Assembly: GCA_947396885.1 (NCBI GenBank) | Contig: OX377203.1 | Coordinates: 29,019,253-29,083,252, forward strand | Direction: 5' to 3' | DNA from: Heligmosomoides polygyrus polygyrus | Taxonomy: Eukaryota > Nematoda > Chromadorea > Rhabditida > Heligmosomidae | DNA length: 64,000 bases | Shown: in pieces, positions 21,632 through 32,204 of the stretch | Numbering within the stretch: position 1 is the stretch's first letter | How the letters are laid out: every line of letters begins with the position of its first letter | Translations under genes and position numbers: made by a program | Notes under the pieces: model-generated | The model's database searches: none | What the model was told of the DNA's origin: nothing | Seen by the model: the letters and a program-made list of their open reading frames with translations, nothing else

Positions 21632-22253
21632 GTCTGCAGCAATTTGTAAGACTGCATGCTTCTGTATAAAACATACAATACTGTTATCGCTTTTGACCGG
21701 AAGAAGGTCTTAGAGCTCGAAAGGTTGACAACAAAGCATTGACTAAATCGAGCCTCGTAATCACAAATCCAAATTTGCAGCCATGACGCTCAGGGAATTT
21801 TGCGGAGGAATGTTTTTTGTATGTTCTTCAGCGGTAAGAGCATTGCGGGATTCGTGCCTTTAAATCGAATGTGGAAGTTGTCGATCCCGAAGGCTGAGAA
21901 TACATAGTGCTTGGTTTCGAGAAGAAACCCAACCACACTAGCTGATATTCTTGCAAACTAACATCAGTAGAATTAATGGGACAGGCTGAATCTTATGAAT
22001 ACGACTTATATCAGTACAAAAACTGCCAAGTTGTATATGAGAACAAAAGCTGTGCTTATGGTGAGCATAAATAGATGATATTCAGCTCTTCTAAGCAGCG
22101 CCACGCCTTTTTCTTTTGCATTGTTGTTGTTGCCGTTGGAATTCTTGTTTGGTTGATGCAACGACTAGCGCAGAGCAGAAGCAGCCAAAGGATTCATCGA
22201 AATCACACAACTATGCTCTCATTGCACTCGTCGCTAAAGGACGGTAAATCAGA
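21632..22253. other. No recognisable feature
   Basis: Nothing identifiable. Confidence 0.4.
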
Positions 22254-22255
22254 TA

Positions 22256-22356
22256 CAGTACCGCCGCTAAACATTCAACCAAACGACGTTTGCGACGCAA
22301 AAAACGCGGTTTTGCGTCGCAAACGTCGTTTGGTTGAATGTTTAGCGGCGGTACTG
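22256..22356. mobile_element. 101 bp near-perfect hairpin with Tc1-type ends
   Basis: 22256-22302 and 22310-22356 are exact reverse complements (47 bp arms, 7-base loop AACGCGG). The ends are CAGTACC...GGTACTG flanked by TA at 22254-22255 and 22357-22358, the terminus and target of Tc1-superfamily elements. It is too short to code, so it is a MITE moved in trans. The absence of arm mismatches argues for recent origin or active homogenisation. Confidence 0.93.
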
Positions 22357-22358
22357 TA

Positions 22359-23365
22359 GTATGGAACGGTTCCATTTCTTGGAAGTGTGGAGGAGTGCCA
22401 ACGTCTTTTAAAATGGAGCCCACAGAATCCAAAATGTGGTCGATCGTCGAAAACGTCAACGTGATGACAATAATTTTTTAATTAGGGCCGGATATAGAGT
22501 GCAATAGTGGATCGCGCTTCCTAACATAAGAAACCTCAAGGTGAAGCTGCTTCATGTAAAGACATCTGTAAATTCGAGAAAATAAGTTTGTTGTCACAAG
22601 GAGTCCCTAAGCTTCAGTTTCACGGGGACAATTGTTTACAATTTCGAGTAAATCACCGTCCTCGTTCAACAACCTTCTTCGCAGGTTGAGTGAAATTGAG
22701 GGATCCCAACATCAGAGCAGATAAGAAGAGGTTTATTTATTTGACGTTGAAATCGACAAGTGCTTTCTTCAGTGTGACCAGGATTGGTATGTCTTTATTC
22801 CGGCTTACGTTTCGGCGTTGTCGCCTTCTTTAGAGCTTGGAGAAATCGATGTCATTGGGGAAGCTACCCTCCCAAATGCCATTCCATTCTGCCGAAACCC
22901 CTCCTCCCACCACAAAAGGCTAAGCGGCCCTGAAAAGATCATGCTGAAGAAAATACTCGTTGATTACGTCAGAGATGCCAAGATTCATAGAGAGTCGAAC
23001 GTGGAATGCTTATATATTTTATTCTCCTTATTTAGGCGCGGATAGTGATACAAACGCGTAGAACAATCGCTGAAAAATAAATAACTTCTACTGCATAGAA
23101 ACCAGTAAATCGCAAAACAGCTACCAGAAAATGGATATGAGGTATCCAAAACTCGAAAAATAAACATGACAATAATTTAGTCAACAACAATTTCTTGAAA
23201 GCATGCATAAAGGCAAGCAATGAATTGAGCCCCCGTTGCCTTCTACATATATGTCAAAAATGATGATCCATTTAGCCGGAGCCTGTACACTTTTTCTCGA
23301 TCTTAGCACTTGATCGCCGAAAAATTGGAAAAGATTTACGTGAAGTTTGCCCGTGACGGTCTTAA
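22359..23365. other. No recognisable feature
   Basis: Short frames on both strands (22818-23045 plus; 23181-23378 minus) without recognised domains. Confidence 0.35.
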
Positions 23366-23599
23366 ACGGCATTTTCACCCTACATACACACTACGTACGT
23401 ACTGTTACACATGGCATCCTATTTTTCCACGGCCATTAGGGAGAAGCGAGTAATTTATGCGGAGGCACCTCATCAAGAGTTTTCGCGAGAAATTGTTATG
23501 AACGCTGTCCAGTATGTCTATGGCTTTTTTCTTGACATCACTGAAAAGCGCTGGGTAGGCAAAAGTGTATCGGGACTTTTGCACTTTGCTGCTTTTTAG
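23366..23599 (+). pseudogene. BTB/POZ-like exon or fragment
   Basis: Open from 23366 with the ATG at 23411, the frame reads HTTYVLLHMASYFSTAIREK, then EFSREIVMNAVQYVYGFFLD and ITEKRWVGKSVSGLLHFAAF before a stop. This follows the BTB core in order: H..VL...S.YF....RE, a V.YVY.G.L.IT segment, then LL..A.F. BTB domains mediate dimerisation and often recruit CUL3. No BACK or kelch sequence follows, the N-terminal strands are absent, and no clear splice acceptor or donor bounds it, so a decayed gene copy is more likely than a working exon. The assignment is by motif pattern only. Confidence 0.42.
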
Positions 23600-24510
23600 A
23601 ACGACACTTCCTATTGCTTCTGTAACCTTCGTTGACTACATACTTGTTAGGCATACAGATTTCGCCTATAAACAGTGGGAATCAGTTGTGTTAATTTTCA
23701 TGATGGAATCGGTTATCCAGCTGATAGGATCGCCCTGTCTTTCATATACAGAAAGTGATACGGTTTTCCCCTTCAGGGATACTGTACTTGACAGTTTGTT
23801 ACGTCGAATTGATTTCCTTTTGCCTTCTCGTCTTCGCATCTTCAGAGAAACTCTTTCGATTCTCATCGCAATGGCTCTATCTATTTTGCGCAATAGCTCC
23901 ACCTATTTTGCATTCACACAGAAAAGGTGCCTAAAGCATCTGTAAATTTGACTCCCTGAAAACTGCTTGCGCTGTCTATCTCTATAGATAACACCACAAC
24001 TCAACCTGCAGAGCGCGGCCTACACTTATTTCCTCTTTTTTAAATCACGTCTGTCTATCTTGATGGTGAGCGAGCCCGTTAGTGTTTTGTAGCTCCAGTC
24101 CACAACGTCTCGTTCCAAACTATCATCGCTAGTTTTTTGAGTATTTCCGTCTGAATGTGGCAACTAAATTTCGGCTGGGTCTGATGCAACATTTTGCGAA
24201 GCAGCTCGAAGTTCGGTGCATCTGGACGAATGACGTTGAATGCGGAATGTGGAATTCATTTATTCATTCACCAGCGATAGCGAAGCAGTGCAATTCTGTC
24301 CAACACCAACCCTGATCAAAAAAAGGATGAAATGATGAATAAATTAGATGAATGAAAATTAGATGAATTAGATTAGATGCTAACTTTATCAGTAATAATG
24401 AACACAGAAGAGTTTTATGCGAATTCCAGGTTTGTGCGCACGGTAGAAACGTCTTCCTAAACCTCAGGTTTCACGCTCTAAAACACTGCTCTGCGACGCC
24501 ATTAATTTTT
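23600..24510. other. Unassigned; one 126-codon frame
   Basis: The plus frame 23565-23945 is open across hydrophobic and basic stretches with no recognised family. GATGAATTAGATTA-like short repeats lie at 24320-24380. Confidence 0.3.
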
Positions 24511-25006
24511 TTGTTGAGAGACCTTGGCATTTTGATTGTAGCATGGAATGCTGTGCAGTGTAAAGGATTTCTTCGGAGAGCAAATAATCCTCCAGTGCTC
24601 CCCATTAGTGTCCCTCTCGAGAAGCAGTTTACAACCTCCGATATCGCTGCTCATTTTTTTTTCAACCAAAATGCCTTTCCACCGTACAGGGATGACGTGG
24701 TAGCTGCTTTCGAACCACTCTGCACATTGGTTTTCTGTCTTGTGAAACCTTTCATCCAATCACTTCATTTTTATGAAATTCTTCTGACCGTTGAAAACCT
24801 TCCTATACGAAATATTTCGATTTTTTATGCCAAGGTATGTAGTTTTCTGCGTCAAACTCTTGTGTATGTGTTTTCGTATGTTGGAAGTTTTTTTTTCCAA
24901 AATTCAGCTGAACCAGGTGTTCACTCGGGCTCCATATATGCCTGCTGGGGTATTTGTTCCTTTCCTTTCAGAACTGAAACGGTTTCTGTTGCTTAAAGAG
25001 TTTTAA
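24511..25006 (+). CDS. Putative two-exon gene 3' end, unknown protein
   Basis: A plus frame open from 24511 ends at a good donor (CAAG|GTATGT, exon end 24834). A 73-base intron ends in TTCCAAAATTCAG at 24907. The next exon (from 24908) continues in the same phase as LNQVFTRAPYMPAGVFVPFL and stops at 25006. Exon 1 and exon 2 are in different frames of the unspliced DNA, so the phase match at both sites is support for a real intron of typical nematode size. The start is unknown: there is no in-frame ATG near 24511, so a further upstream exon is needed. No domain is recognised. A minus-strand frame overlaps exon 1 (24502-24759), so the strand is not certain. Confidence 0.35.
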
Positions 25007-25142
25007 TGAACCCTTCATCTACCGGTATTCTTTAACCTCCGGTTCTGCAAACCCTTCACAAAACGTGTAATATGTATTATTTTTATTGTATGACAAATGT
25101 TGGGGCTCGAAGTGCGTTTGGCAGTTGATAGATTTCTCTCAG

Positions 25143-25480
25143 GACTGGAAAACTGAAGGTGAAAAGGGTTAAGAGATTAAAGAAAAATCTGCCTCTGAAA
25201 TGTATTCTGCTCTCCTTCGTCGGGTTTCTCGCCATCTATCTCATTTACCTACAGGTACAGTCTCTGCCTTCGTATAAACGTTTTTGCGAGAAACTGGCTG
25301 TTCCGTTGACACAAAAGTGTGCGAAGAATTCTGCGAAGTTATGCCTCCATCTGTTGGGTGTTTTATCAAATGAGTAATGGCACCGATCGACAGCTGACCT
25401 CTTGTTGTTCACAGAATTCACGAACGAGATCGGCGAACCTGTTTCTGAGATCCGCCTCTGCCATCAGTTCGCCATTCAAT
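25143..25480 (+). CDS. Putative exon(s) encoding a signal anchor
   Basis: After an acceptor-like TTTCTCTCAG (to 25142) the frame reads KVKRVKRLKKNLPLKC, then ILLSFVGFLAIYLIYLQ: basic residues followed by a ~17-residue hydrophobic helix, the pattern of a type II membrane anchor such as those of Golgi glycosyltransferases. It can end at CAG|GTACAG (25254) or run on; a 57-base intron from 25361 to TTGTTCACAG would join FTNEIGEPVSEIRLCHQF in phase, but that exon meets a stop soon after. No catalytic domain is visible. It may be a fragment or a pseudogene. Confidence 0.27.
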
Positions 25481-25659
25481 ACACGTAGACGTTCAAGAAG
25501 GCTTATGCTACTAGGCTGCTTACTCCTACTGGTCCATATGACTCCTATTCCAGGTTCATCAAGCAGATTCCTTCATCTGTTCACGTTGCGTAAAAATAAA
25601 TTTGGTACTGGGCTTCATCACTGTCTTCCCGTTAGTCTACTCATGATATGGTTTACAAA

Positions 25660-25745
25660 ACAAACTACCTCCCTATTCTTCTATTCCTTCCTTCCTTCCT
25701 TTTCTTCTCTGCTTCTTTCTTCTTTCCCTCCCCCTTTCTGGCCAT
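25660..25745. repeat. Pyrimidine-rich CCTT/CTT tract
   Basis: Repeated TTCC and TTCT units with interruptions. Confidence 0.8.
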
Positions 25746-26239
25746 TTTGCTTTAGACTTATCTTCTGCCCGTTAGTTCATGCAATTCCTGAAGGATTTAG
25801 GATTATTTAGAGTGAGTCGAGAGAGGTGTTAAATTTAAAGGGGACCCCATCACAAATAGTTCTCGTCGTGTTCATCGTTCATCCACCCTTCTGCACTATA
25901 GACTTAAGCAAGCATTATGGGTCTGTTCATTATTTTGAGGATTTACGTTCTTCAAAGCAGTTTTAAAAAGGAAATTGAGTAAACTTGAAATACTAAAAAA
26001 TTCTCCACCATTATATAACTTTTTGGATGAGCAAGGTTCAAATGAGAATTTGCCGACAATTTTGTGATATAGTGTGTGAGGTTCATTTTAGAGTTGAGGT
26101 AATTTTCTATAGACCTCAAGTGACTGTTGCTGAGGTGGAAGACTATTATATTGGTGTTTTATTGCGATCAAAACTCCAGCAGATATCAGAGGCCGACTCA
26201 TCCCGATATACGAGTGCTGATGGGTCCCACGAGGTGTGG
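25746..26239. other. No recognisable feature
   Basis: Nothing identifiable before the tRNA-like repeat at 26240. Confidence 0.4.
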
Positions 26240-26357
26240 ATGTTGAGTTCGACAACGGCGGTGGTGTAATGGCGTAGAGTACTCTCGCCCGGTCAACAGG
26301 AGGTGCGGGTTCGAGTCCCGCCTGGCGCTAGAGTTTTAATCGAAACATAACATCGTT
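26240..26357 (+). mobile_element. SINE-2 copy (most complete tRNA-like head)
   Basis: TGGTGTAATGG is a good A-box sequence and GGTTCGAGTCC a perfect B box, spaced about 50 bases apart as in a tRNA with a longer variable region. The acceptor arms (ACGGCGG and CTGGCGC) pair only partly. The following GAGTTTTAATCGAAACATAA and CGTTGTAACA repeat the tail of the other copies. A functional tRNA is therefore unlikely. Confidence 0.6.
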
Positions 26358-26492
26358 GTAACAGCTTACAGCAGATAAAAAACAGCTAGAACAACTTGCA
26401 ATTCCGAATAGATATCCTACTTATGGTTAAGAGTGGACTTCGTAAACATTTACTAGGTCAATGGAGGCCGCATATATGTGATGGTTTCACCA

Positions 26493-26722
26493 TTTAAAAA
26501 GGACGCGTTACTCAATCCCTTCTGGGATGCGCCAGCGCATTCTACTTGTACGAGATGTCGTGGAGGCGACATGAATGCTTATTTGACCATACAATGACTT
26601 GCGGTGGCCAGCCGATGAACAAGTCAGCGCTTTGTCCTTCCCAGACAAGTCTGGTACCAATTCACCGACCCCGGAGGGAGCGAGACAGTCGCGTCTCCTC
26701 CGACTGCGCTACACGTGCCCTT
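26493..26722 (-). mobile_element. SINE-1 copy with internal deletion
   Basis: A minus-strand copy beginning at the left with the tail (AAAAAGGACGCGTTACTCAA) and ending with the head (CTGCGCTACACGTGCCC). Compared with 57745-58036 it lacks about 60 bases between the CCCCGGAGG block and GACAGTCGCG. GTTTCACCA flanks it at 26484-26492 and 26723-26731, a likely target-site duplication. Confidence 0.88.
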
Positions 26723-26736
26723 GTTTCACCACATAG

Positions 26737-27562
26737 GTGTACAAACGTATGGTGCGAGCACCAATCGACACTTCGCAAACCAAGTTAGCCACCTTTCCAT
26801 GCATTCTGGACACTGTTAAAATTATGTTGGATACTCCTCTAGGCAAGCTTGACGCTTTTGAAATCAATTTTAACATCATCGAAAAAACCGCCGTCCTCCA
26901 GATTGAGCAGCGACTCTCCAAGAGAATTGGAATAATTTTCCTTCTAAGGAAAATCTGGCCAAAGATTTGTTAATTTCTTAATTCATGTGCCCCAATAAAT
27001 GAACACGTTGTTTGAAATAAAATAAAAATTTTATTTTTTGAAGAAAAATTATAATTTTATGCTGCTTCTGGAGGCGGAAATTGTGTAGTGCTAAAAGAAG
27101 AGACTGCGTCATGCACTCGTCTCGCCTTTCCTTTTGATTGGTAACAAAACCCTATTTATGTGGAATTACATAGTTGTAAACGCTACAACAGACACAATTG
27201 TGGAAAACACGCTTTCAGTTGCTGCTTCAAGTAGCTCCACTTACACTATCTACCAAACTAAAGTCGCAACGAGCTAAACTAGTGAACGTGGGGGACCTTT
27301 GCTGTCAACACGCAAAAAATATGTCTGCCTTTTTGAGCTCTAAAGTAAGCTTTAAAATTTTTACTCTTGATCAATTTTTATGGGCGTGTGAATTTCTAAG
27401 GAAGTTGTACTACATTGTTCCTAGACATAAATATTGCAACGGTTTCTGAAAGCCTCTATTTTAATGTGGAATAAGCTAGTATTGATTTGGAAGATGTTCA
27501 GTTTGATTTCAAAAGCGTCAAACTTGCCTAGAAGAGCGTCCAGTTTGAGTTTCTTCCTTTCC
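26737..27562. mobile_element. Family A copy 4
   Basis: The left end (ACTCCTCTAGGCAAGCTTGA then CGCTTTTGAAATCA) is the inverse of the right end at 27480-27560 (TTTGATTTCAAAAGCGTCAA then ACTTGCCTAGAAGAGCGTCC). The interior has the family features AATAAAATAAAAATTTTATT, GCGTCATGCACTCGTC and AAAGTCGCAACGA. No intact frame remains. Confidence 0.65.
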
Positions 27563-27564
27563 CT

Positions 27565-28555
27565 TTCTTTGGACTTTGTTTTCCAATTTTAATTTGTTTG
27601 CGTTTCTTCGGTACATAGCATCACTCGCTTCACTAATTAGCCATCGGGGAGATGTTCGGATATAGGTCCGTTTAAAGTAGTGGCGAAACGAACCTATCCA
27701 ATGTTATGTAGTCTTTGTTTATTTGACGGGAAAATGTGTATGCATATATGTGTTTACCTATCTGTATCTGTATACCTGTGCCCATATATCTGTATTTGTC
27801 CGTTTCACCGACGAATGGGGTCTCTTATGCCTTCTGGGGACCACTGGCTGAGCGACCTTCTTATTATCAAAGCCGGTCGCATGTATCCTCCGGTGTTGAT
27901 GTGTCAGGCGTTTTCCGATGTCACGTGAGGCCGTTGCAGGGAGCTATACTCGTTTTCAGCGCACTAATTGGTCACTGAACAGCAACGGACGTCTATACCC
28001 GTCCCTTTTGCTGCCAGGACGGCCGAACTTCGTCTTCCTCCAGATGGGACCCATGACTTTCGCATTCCGTAAGATCCATGTGCAGTCTTTGTTTTTTGGC
28101 TTCTGCTTTGCATCAGCGTCGAAAACAGCGAAGCGAAATCGTAGCACGTGCACTCACAACAGCTTTTATGGTGAAAGTCGACGCGTCTTGAAGATATTTC
28201 GATGAACTAATTTGCGTTTTCACTTTGTGCTTCATGAAAGACGCAGACCTGCATCTGATCTGCTGCGATTTCGACAAGAAGCAAGCAATTTTAAAGGTTG
28301 ATGTGTGACACGAGTAGGACTCGCGTTGTTGAAGACTTGATCTTCCTCAAAAACGTGCTCGTTTAGACCCTGTGGTTAAATCGTGGTCCCATATTTTTGT
28401 TCTTCGATTGGGGCATACGACACCGACAGCGGCTTTTTTCGCGTCATGATTTTCAAGTTCAGTTCGAGTTTCTCCATTGAGTTGTTCCGTGCCTTCGGAT
28501 TTTGAATTGGCTTCATAGTATAGTTGTGCTCTCGAAAGTTTTTCGAATACTCGAA
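27565..28555. other. Unassigned
   Basis: 27730-27830 is rich in TATCTGTAT-like units. A minus frame at 27956-28153 reads like protein (TWILRNAKVMGPIWRKTKFG) but is not recognised. Nothing else is identifiable. Confidence 0.3.
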
Positions 28556-28745
28556 TAGTTTCGAGTCTCCACAAATTTCGAGCGTTCGCATTCGCATATA
28601 TTCGAATAGAGCGTTTTTTTCTGAAGATTCAAATTAGAGTATATTCGATTTTTGAATATTCAATTCGAAAACATTTGAAAAATGCGATTTTTTTGAATAG
28701 TCGAATTTGTATATTTAAACTCGAATGAAAATTATTCGAATGCCT
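28556..28745. repeat. Degenerate TTCGAATA-rich patch
   Basis: About a dozen variants of TTCGAATA, TATTCGA and ATTCGAA occur irregularly in ~190 bp. The motif is its own near-complement, so the patch can fold in many ways. The origin is unknown. Confidence 0.7.
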
Positions 28746-28783
28746 ACTCCAATAGGTCATTTATACACAGTATTGAAAGCAGG

Positions 28784-29078
28784 TGGGCGCGTGTAGCGCA
28801 GTCGGAGGAGGCGCGACTGTCGCGTGCACCCGATACCAGGTTCCTGGTTCGGATTTCCCGCCCGAGCCAACCAAGCCTTCCATCCCTTCGGGGTCGGTGA
28901 ATTGGTACCAGACTTGTCTGGGAAAGGTAGAGCGCTGACTTGTTCATCGGCTGGCCACCGCAAGTCATTGTATGGCCAAATGCGCATTCATGTCGCCTCC
29001 ACGACATCCTGTAGAAGTAGAATGCGCTGGCGCATCCCAGAAGGGATTGAGTAACGCCGTCATTTATCCTTTATCCTT
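28784..29078 (+). mobile_element. SINE-1 copy, well preserved
   Basis: The head TGGGCGCGTGTAGCGCAGTC carries the A box TAGCGCAGTCGG, and GGTTCGGATTTCCCGCC serves as B box. The body ends GGGATTGAGTAACGCCGTC and the tail is TTTATCC repeats. The flanks TATTGAAAGCAGG (28771-28783) and TATTGAGAGGAGG (29079-29091) agree at 11 of 13 positions and are a likely target-site duplication. Confidence 0.92.
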
Positions 29079-29091
29079 TATTGAGAGGAGG

Positions 29092-29589
29092 TGAAGAGCA
29101 GTCCGAGTTTTATTCCCCTTAAACGAGTGTAGTACATGTTCATGAAACACAGAGTGGTGGAAGCCTGGCACGAACCAAACTTACAGTCGACGTAGGCTAG
29201 GCAACCAGACAGACCTTTACTCGGGGTATAATTCAGTAACAAGCGCACTATGTATTAGGATGCGGGGAGAGAGATTATATATGAGTGCAACCCTATTTTC
29301 GAAGAAAGCATACATGCCCTAGACGAAGATTTGGCATTTCGTCTTCCGCCTCAGATTGAAGATTTTCTAGGAAATGATGTTGTTCAACTCCAACAGTTAC
29401 CCTATTCGTTTCTAATAACGGCGCTTTTGCACCGATTGCTCCTACTACAGTTAGCCCGTTCTTCTTCTGGCCCGCATTCATCGCAACCAAAGATTATCTA
29501 TCAGCGTTTATTTTTGACCATCACTATTTATTTGAAGTGAGATGCTAAGGACAATGCCAGAAGCTAAAACACGGCTTTAATCAATCTGT
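29092..29589. other. Unassigned; one 65-codon minus frame
   Basis: The minus frame 29293-29490 reads NGLTVVGAIGAKAPLLETNR and is coding-like, but it has no recognised family or splice boundary. Confidence 0.25.
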
Positions 29590-29871
29590 ATTTTGTATGC
29601 GCCACGCATTCTGCTTACCGTTATTGCGACTAGCAAATTCGCTGAAAGTAGTGGAGGAGCGAAAAGCGAGAATAGCGAGGGGACAGTTTGAATGCGTATT
29701 TGGACGACAAACAAGTCTGTGCTTTATCCTTCACAGACTAGTCTGGTATCAGTTCACCGACCTCGACGGAATGGAAGGCTTGGGTGGCTTAGGCGGGACC
29801 GTAACCAATAACTGTGCCTCGATTTGCACTGAACTGCCAACGCCTCATCCCACTGCGCTTTCACGAGCTCA
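29590..29871 (-). mobile_element. SINE-1 copy, degraded
   Basis: The minus-strand order GCGCCACGCATTCTGCTTAC, TTTGAATGCGTATTTGG, CAGACTAGTCTGGTATCAGT and GGAATGGAAGGCTTGG follows the family, with insertions and a damaged head (CACTGCGCTTTCACGAGC). Confidence 0.7.
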
Positions 29872-29879
29872 TTAAGACA

Positions 29880-30883
29880 ACATGCACTTACAACATGAAT
29901 TCGAAGTTCAGTGGGCAGATAACACTAGACTGGGAAATTCATTAGTAGACAAGTGTGAAGAAGCGAGAGTCCACCTGGGCGGACAGGCCTTGTTTCATCA
30001 CAAAATGAATTCGTAGAAGACGTGTCTGGAAGGGATAGTGCATTAATCATTCCATTCTCTTATCTGCTGCAAGGCATTATTTAGGCCGAATACACATTCA
30101 GCGCATCTTGCACCTAAGCACGCACGTGTGGTATGCGAGCTTTCCAAGAATACAAAATGCCAGAACCTACCTTCTACCTGGAACGAATTTCTTAAACCGA
30201 TCCACAAAAAATACCGAACCAAAGCACTAAATATTCTGAAAGATAAACATGGAAGGGCGCTTAAACATTAGCCCTCAGACGGTGGAGGTAGACTTTGTTG
30301 CATGTTGGTGCAGGTGGGAGGGCACCCTCCCTTCGCCAAAAGACTTCTAGGTTTATAGCACGCTGCAGTGGTGTGTACTGCTTCTAGTGGTGGAGCAAGC
30401 ACTCGTTGTTCCTTCCACCTACTTCAGCAGAGTGCGAATTGTGTTTCAATGCTCACAGAACCACCGCATAGTGATAAAGACGGATTTCATAGACTGGACT
30501 TCTGTTTCGTCGAGACCTCGCCTGGTTCTATTACGTAGAATGGAGAGATTTCACTGTGTCAACGCGCTAAAACGCTCCCTTGTCTATTCTCTTCGTTGCT
30601 TCACGACAACCTATGGTACGATGTCTGGTGTTACTGATCGATGATGGATCTGAAATCAGATACGTTCCCGTTCTCTTCATTAAGCAGATTAGTGTCACTT
30701 CTGTCAGAAATGCAATCGGGAGTTGTCACACCGATATCGCCCCGCGAAACGACCGCATCAGTTGTCTCCAAAGACGCTAGCAATCACATTGCAGTGTTTT
30801 TCATAACAATGACCAGTTGTGCGCTCTATACGGCGCTGTTCTCTCCCTTATTTCTATGCATTACATGTTCAACTTTTGTATTA

Positions 30884-30884
<1 letters not shown>
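29880..30884. other. Unassigned; possible coding stretch at 30641-30880
   Basis: 30010-30115 has faint resemblance to the 3' half of SINE-1. The plus frame 30641-30880 encodes SRLVSLLSEMQSGVVTPISP and later a hydrophobic helix, with reasonable codon use, but I cannot define splice sites or a family. Confidence 0.22.
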
Positions 30885-30885
<1 letters not shown>

Positions 30886-30927
<42 letters not shown>

Positions 30928-30936
30928 GTGTATATA
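30886..30936. repeat. (TA)n microsatellite
   Basis: An almost uninterrupted AT/TA run with two G changes; it supplies the TA target for the mariner beginning at 30937. Confidence 0.95.
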
Positions 30937-32191
30937 TTAGGTTGAAAAAAGTCCCTTCACACTTCGAAAAAATTTTTCCCGCGCTCCTTGTAAACGCACT
31001 AGCCAATATCGATCGCTGATTTCGTAATCCTATCAAACCTGTCTACCGTTCGCAAGCGGACACAGATCAAGACGCTTCTTGTTCTCCGTCATCTATCCAA
31101 TCTTCCGGATTCAATGCCAGATCTACCTCATGGCCATTTTCGACACTTCATTCTTATGAATTCATTAAAGGATCTACAGCACGTCAGGCAGCCGACCAAA
31201 TTAACCAATTACATGTGGCCTGGAATCTATTACTCATCGCACCTGTTATGAATGGTTCGAAAGGCTTTCAAAGGGTGATTATTCACTCGAGGACAAAACA
31301 AGGTCAGGAAGGCCAACTGAGTTGGACGACACTGAACTACTCCGTCTTCTTCGTACCGATAGTAGGCAAACGAGACGTCAACTGGCAGAGAAGCTCGAAG
31401 TGTCTCATAGGATGGTGGGAATCCATCTGAAGAATCTTGGCTTTGCATGGAAATTCGGAGCTTGGATTCCATATGCCCTGTCAAACACTCAGAAAGGTCA
31501 ACACTCTCCATCGCTGCTTCTGTTCTGTCCAGACACGAAGGAAAATCGTTTCTGCCGCGGAAAGTGACAGGCGATGAGTCCTGGGTTCTGCATGTCAACT
31601 TCCGAAGAAAAGACAATGGGTACAAAAGGAGAGAACCCCGAGCCTGATCTCAAGTCCAGTGTTCACGAAAGGAAGATACTCTTGAGTGTTTGGTGGGACA
31701 GAGGAGTGATTTACTGGGAAACTCTCAGAAGTGGAGAGACACTTACTGCTGCCACATACAGTGGCCAACTCCACAAAGTCGCGGCAGCTCTCCAAGAAAA
31801 GAGGCCTGAGAAGTCAAAGGTGACGATTCTGCATGACAATGCAAAACCACATGTTGCAAGGCTCACAAGAGAAACAATAAAGGAGCTGGGCTGGGAGGTA
31901 ATGCCATATCCACCGTATAGCCCTGACCTCGCCCCTACCGACTACCATCTCTTCCATGCTCTCAAGCAAGAAGTTGGAGAGAAATATTTTGAAACGGACG
32001 AAGACCTTAAAAATTGGATTCAGCAATGGTACGACTCCAGAACTGCAGTCCTTTAAGCGAGAGGAATTAGAAAAGTACCCAGTCCTTGGAGAAGTGTGGT
32101 GAACAAAATGGTGATTATCTCAATTGATTTGACTTTGTAGTTGTGAAGTAATAAATCTTGGAAAAAAAAATGAAAACTTTTTCCAACCTAA
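30937..32191 (+). mobile_element. Mariner element (TTAGGTTGG family), inactive
   Basis: It begins TTAGGTTGAAAAAAGTCCCT and ends CTTTTTCCAACCTAA, with TA on both sides (30935-30936, 32192-32193) and a length of 1255 bp. It is inserted in a TA microsatellite and abuts family A copy 5 on the right. It is the sister of 1554-2816 in opposite orientation. Confidence 0.92.
31240..32056 (+). pseudogene. Mariner transposase pseudogene
   Basis: Plus-strand segments in order: THRTCYEWFERLSKGDYSLE (N-terminal helix-turn-helix), TRRQLAEKLEVSHRMVGIHL (second helix-turn-helix), then after a frame change LPRKVTGDESWVLHVNFRRK (first catalytic Asp), and after a change back HERKILLSVWW, TILHDNAKPHVARLT (second Asp) and YPPYSPDLAPTDYHLF (third Asp). 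The last two Asp are separated by 34 residues, the DD34D signature of mariner. All catalytic residues remain, but at least two frameshifts and a lost start inactivate it. It is better preserved than the copy at 1.6-2.6 kb. Confidence 0.92.
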
Positions 32192-32204
32192 TATGTATAT
32201 ACAA

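Noticed and set aside
22211..22459. Open frames across the 101 bp hairpin
   Set aside because: Both strands read the same peptide because the DNA is palindromic; this is a structural by-product.
26240..26357. Functional tRNA gene
   Set aside because: The A and B boxes are good, but the acceptor arms pair poorly and the same tail follows all copies, so it is a tRNA-derived repeat.
27680..27978. Cys-rich or multi-pass small protein
   Set aside because: The translation comes from a low-complexity TATCTGTAT stretch.
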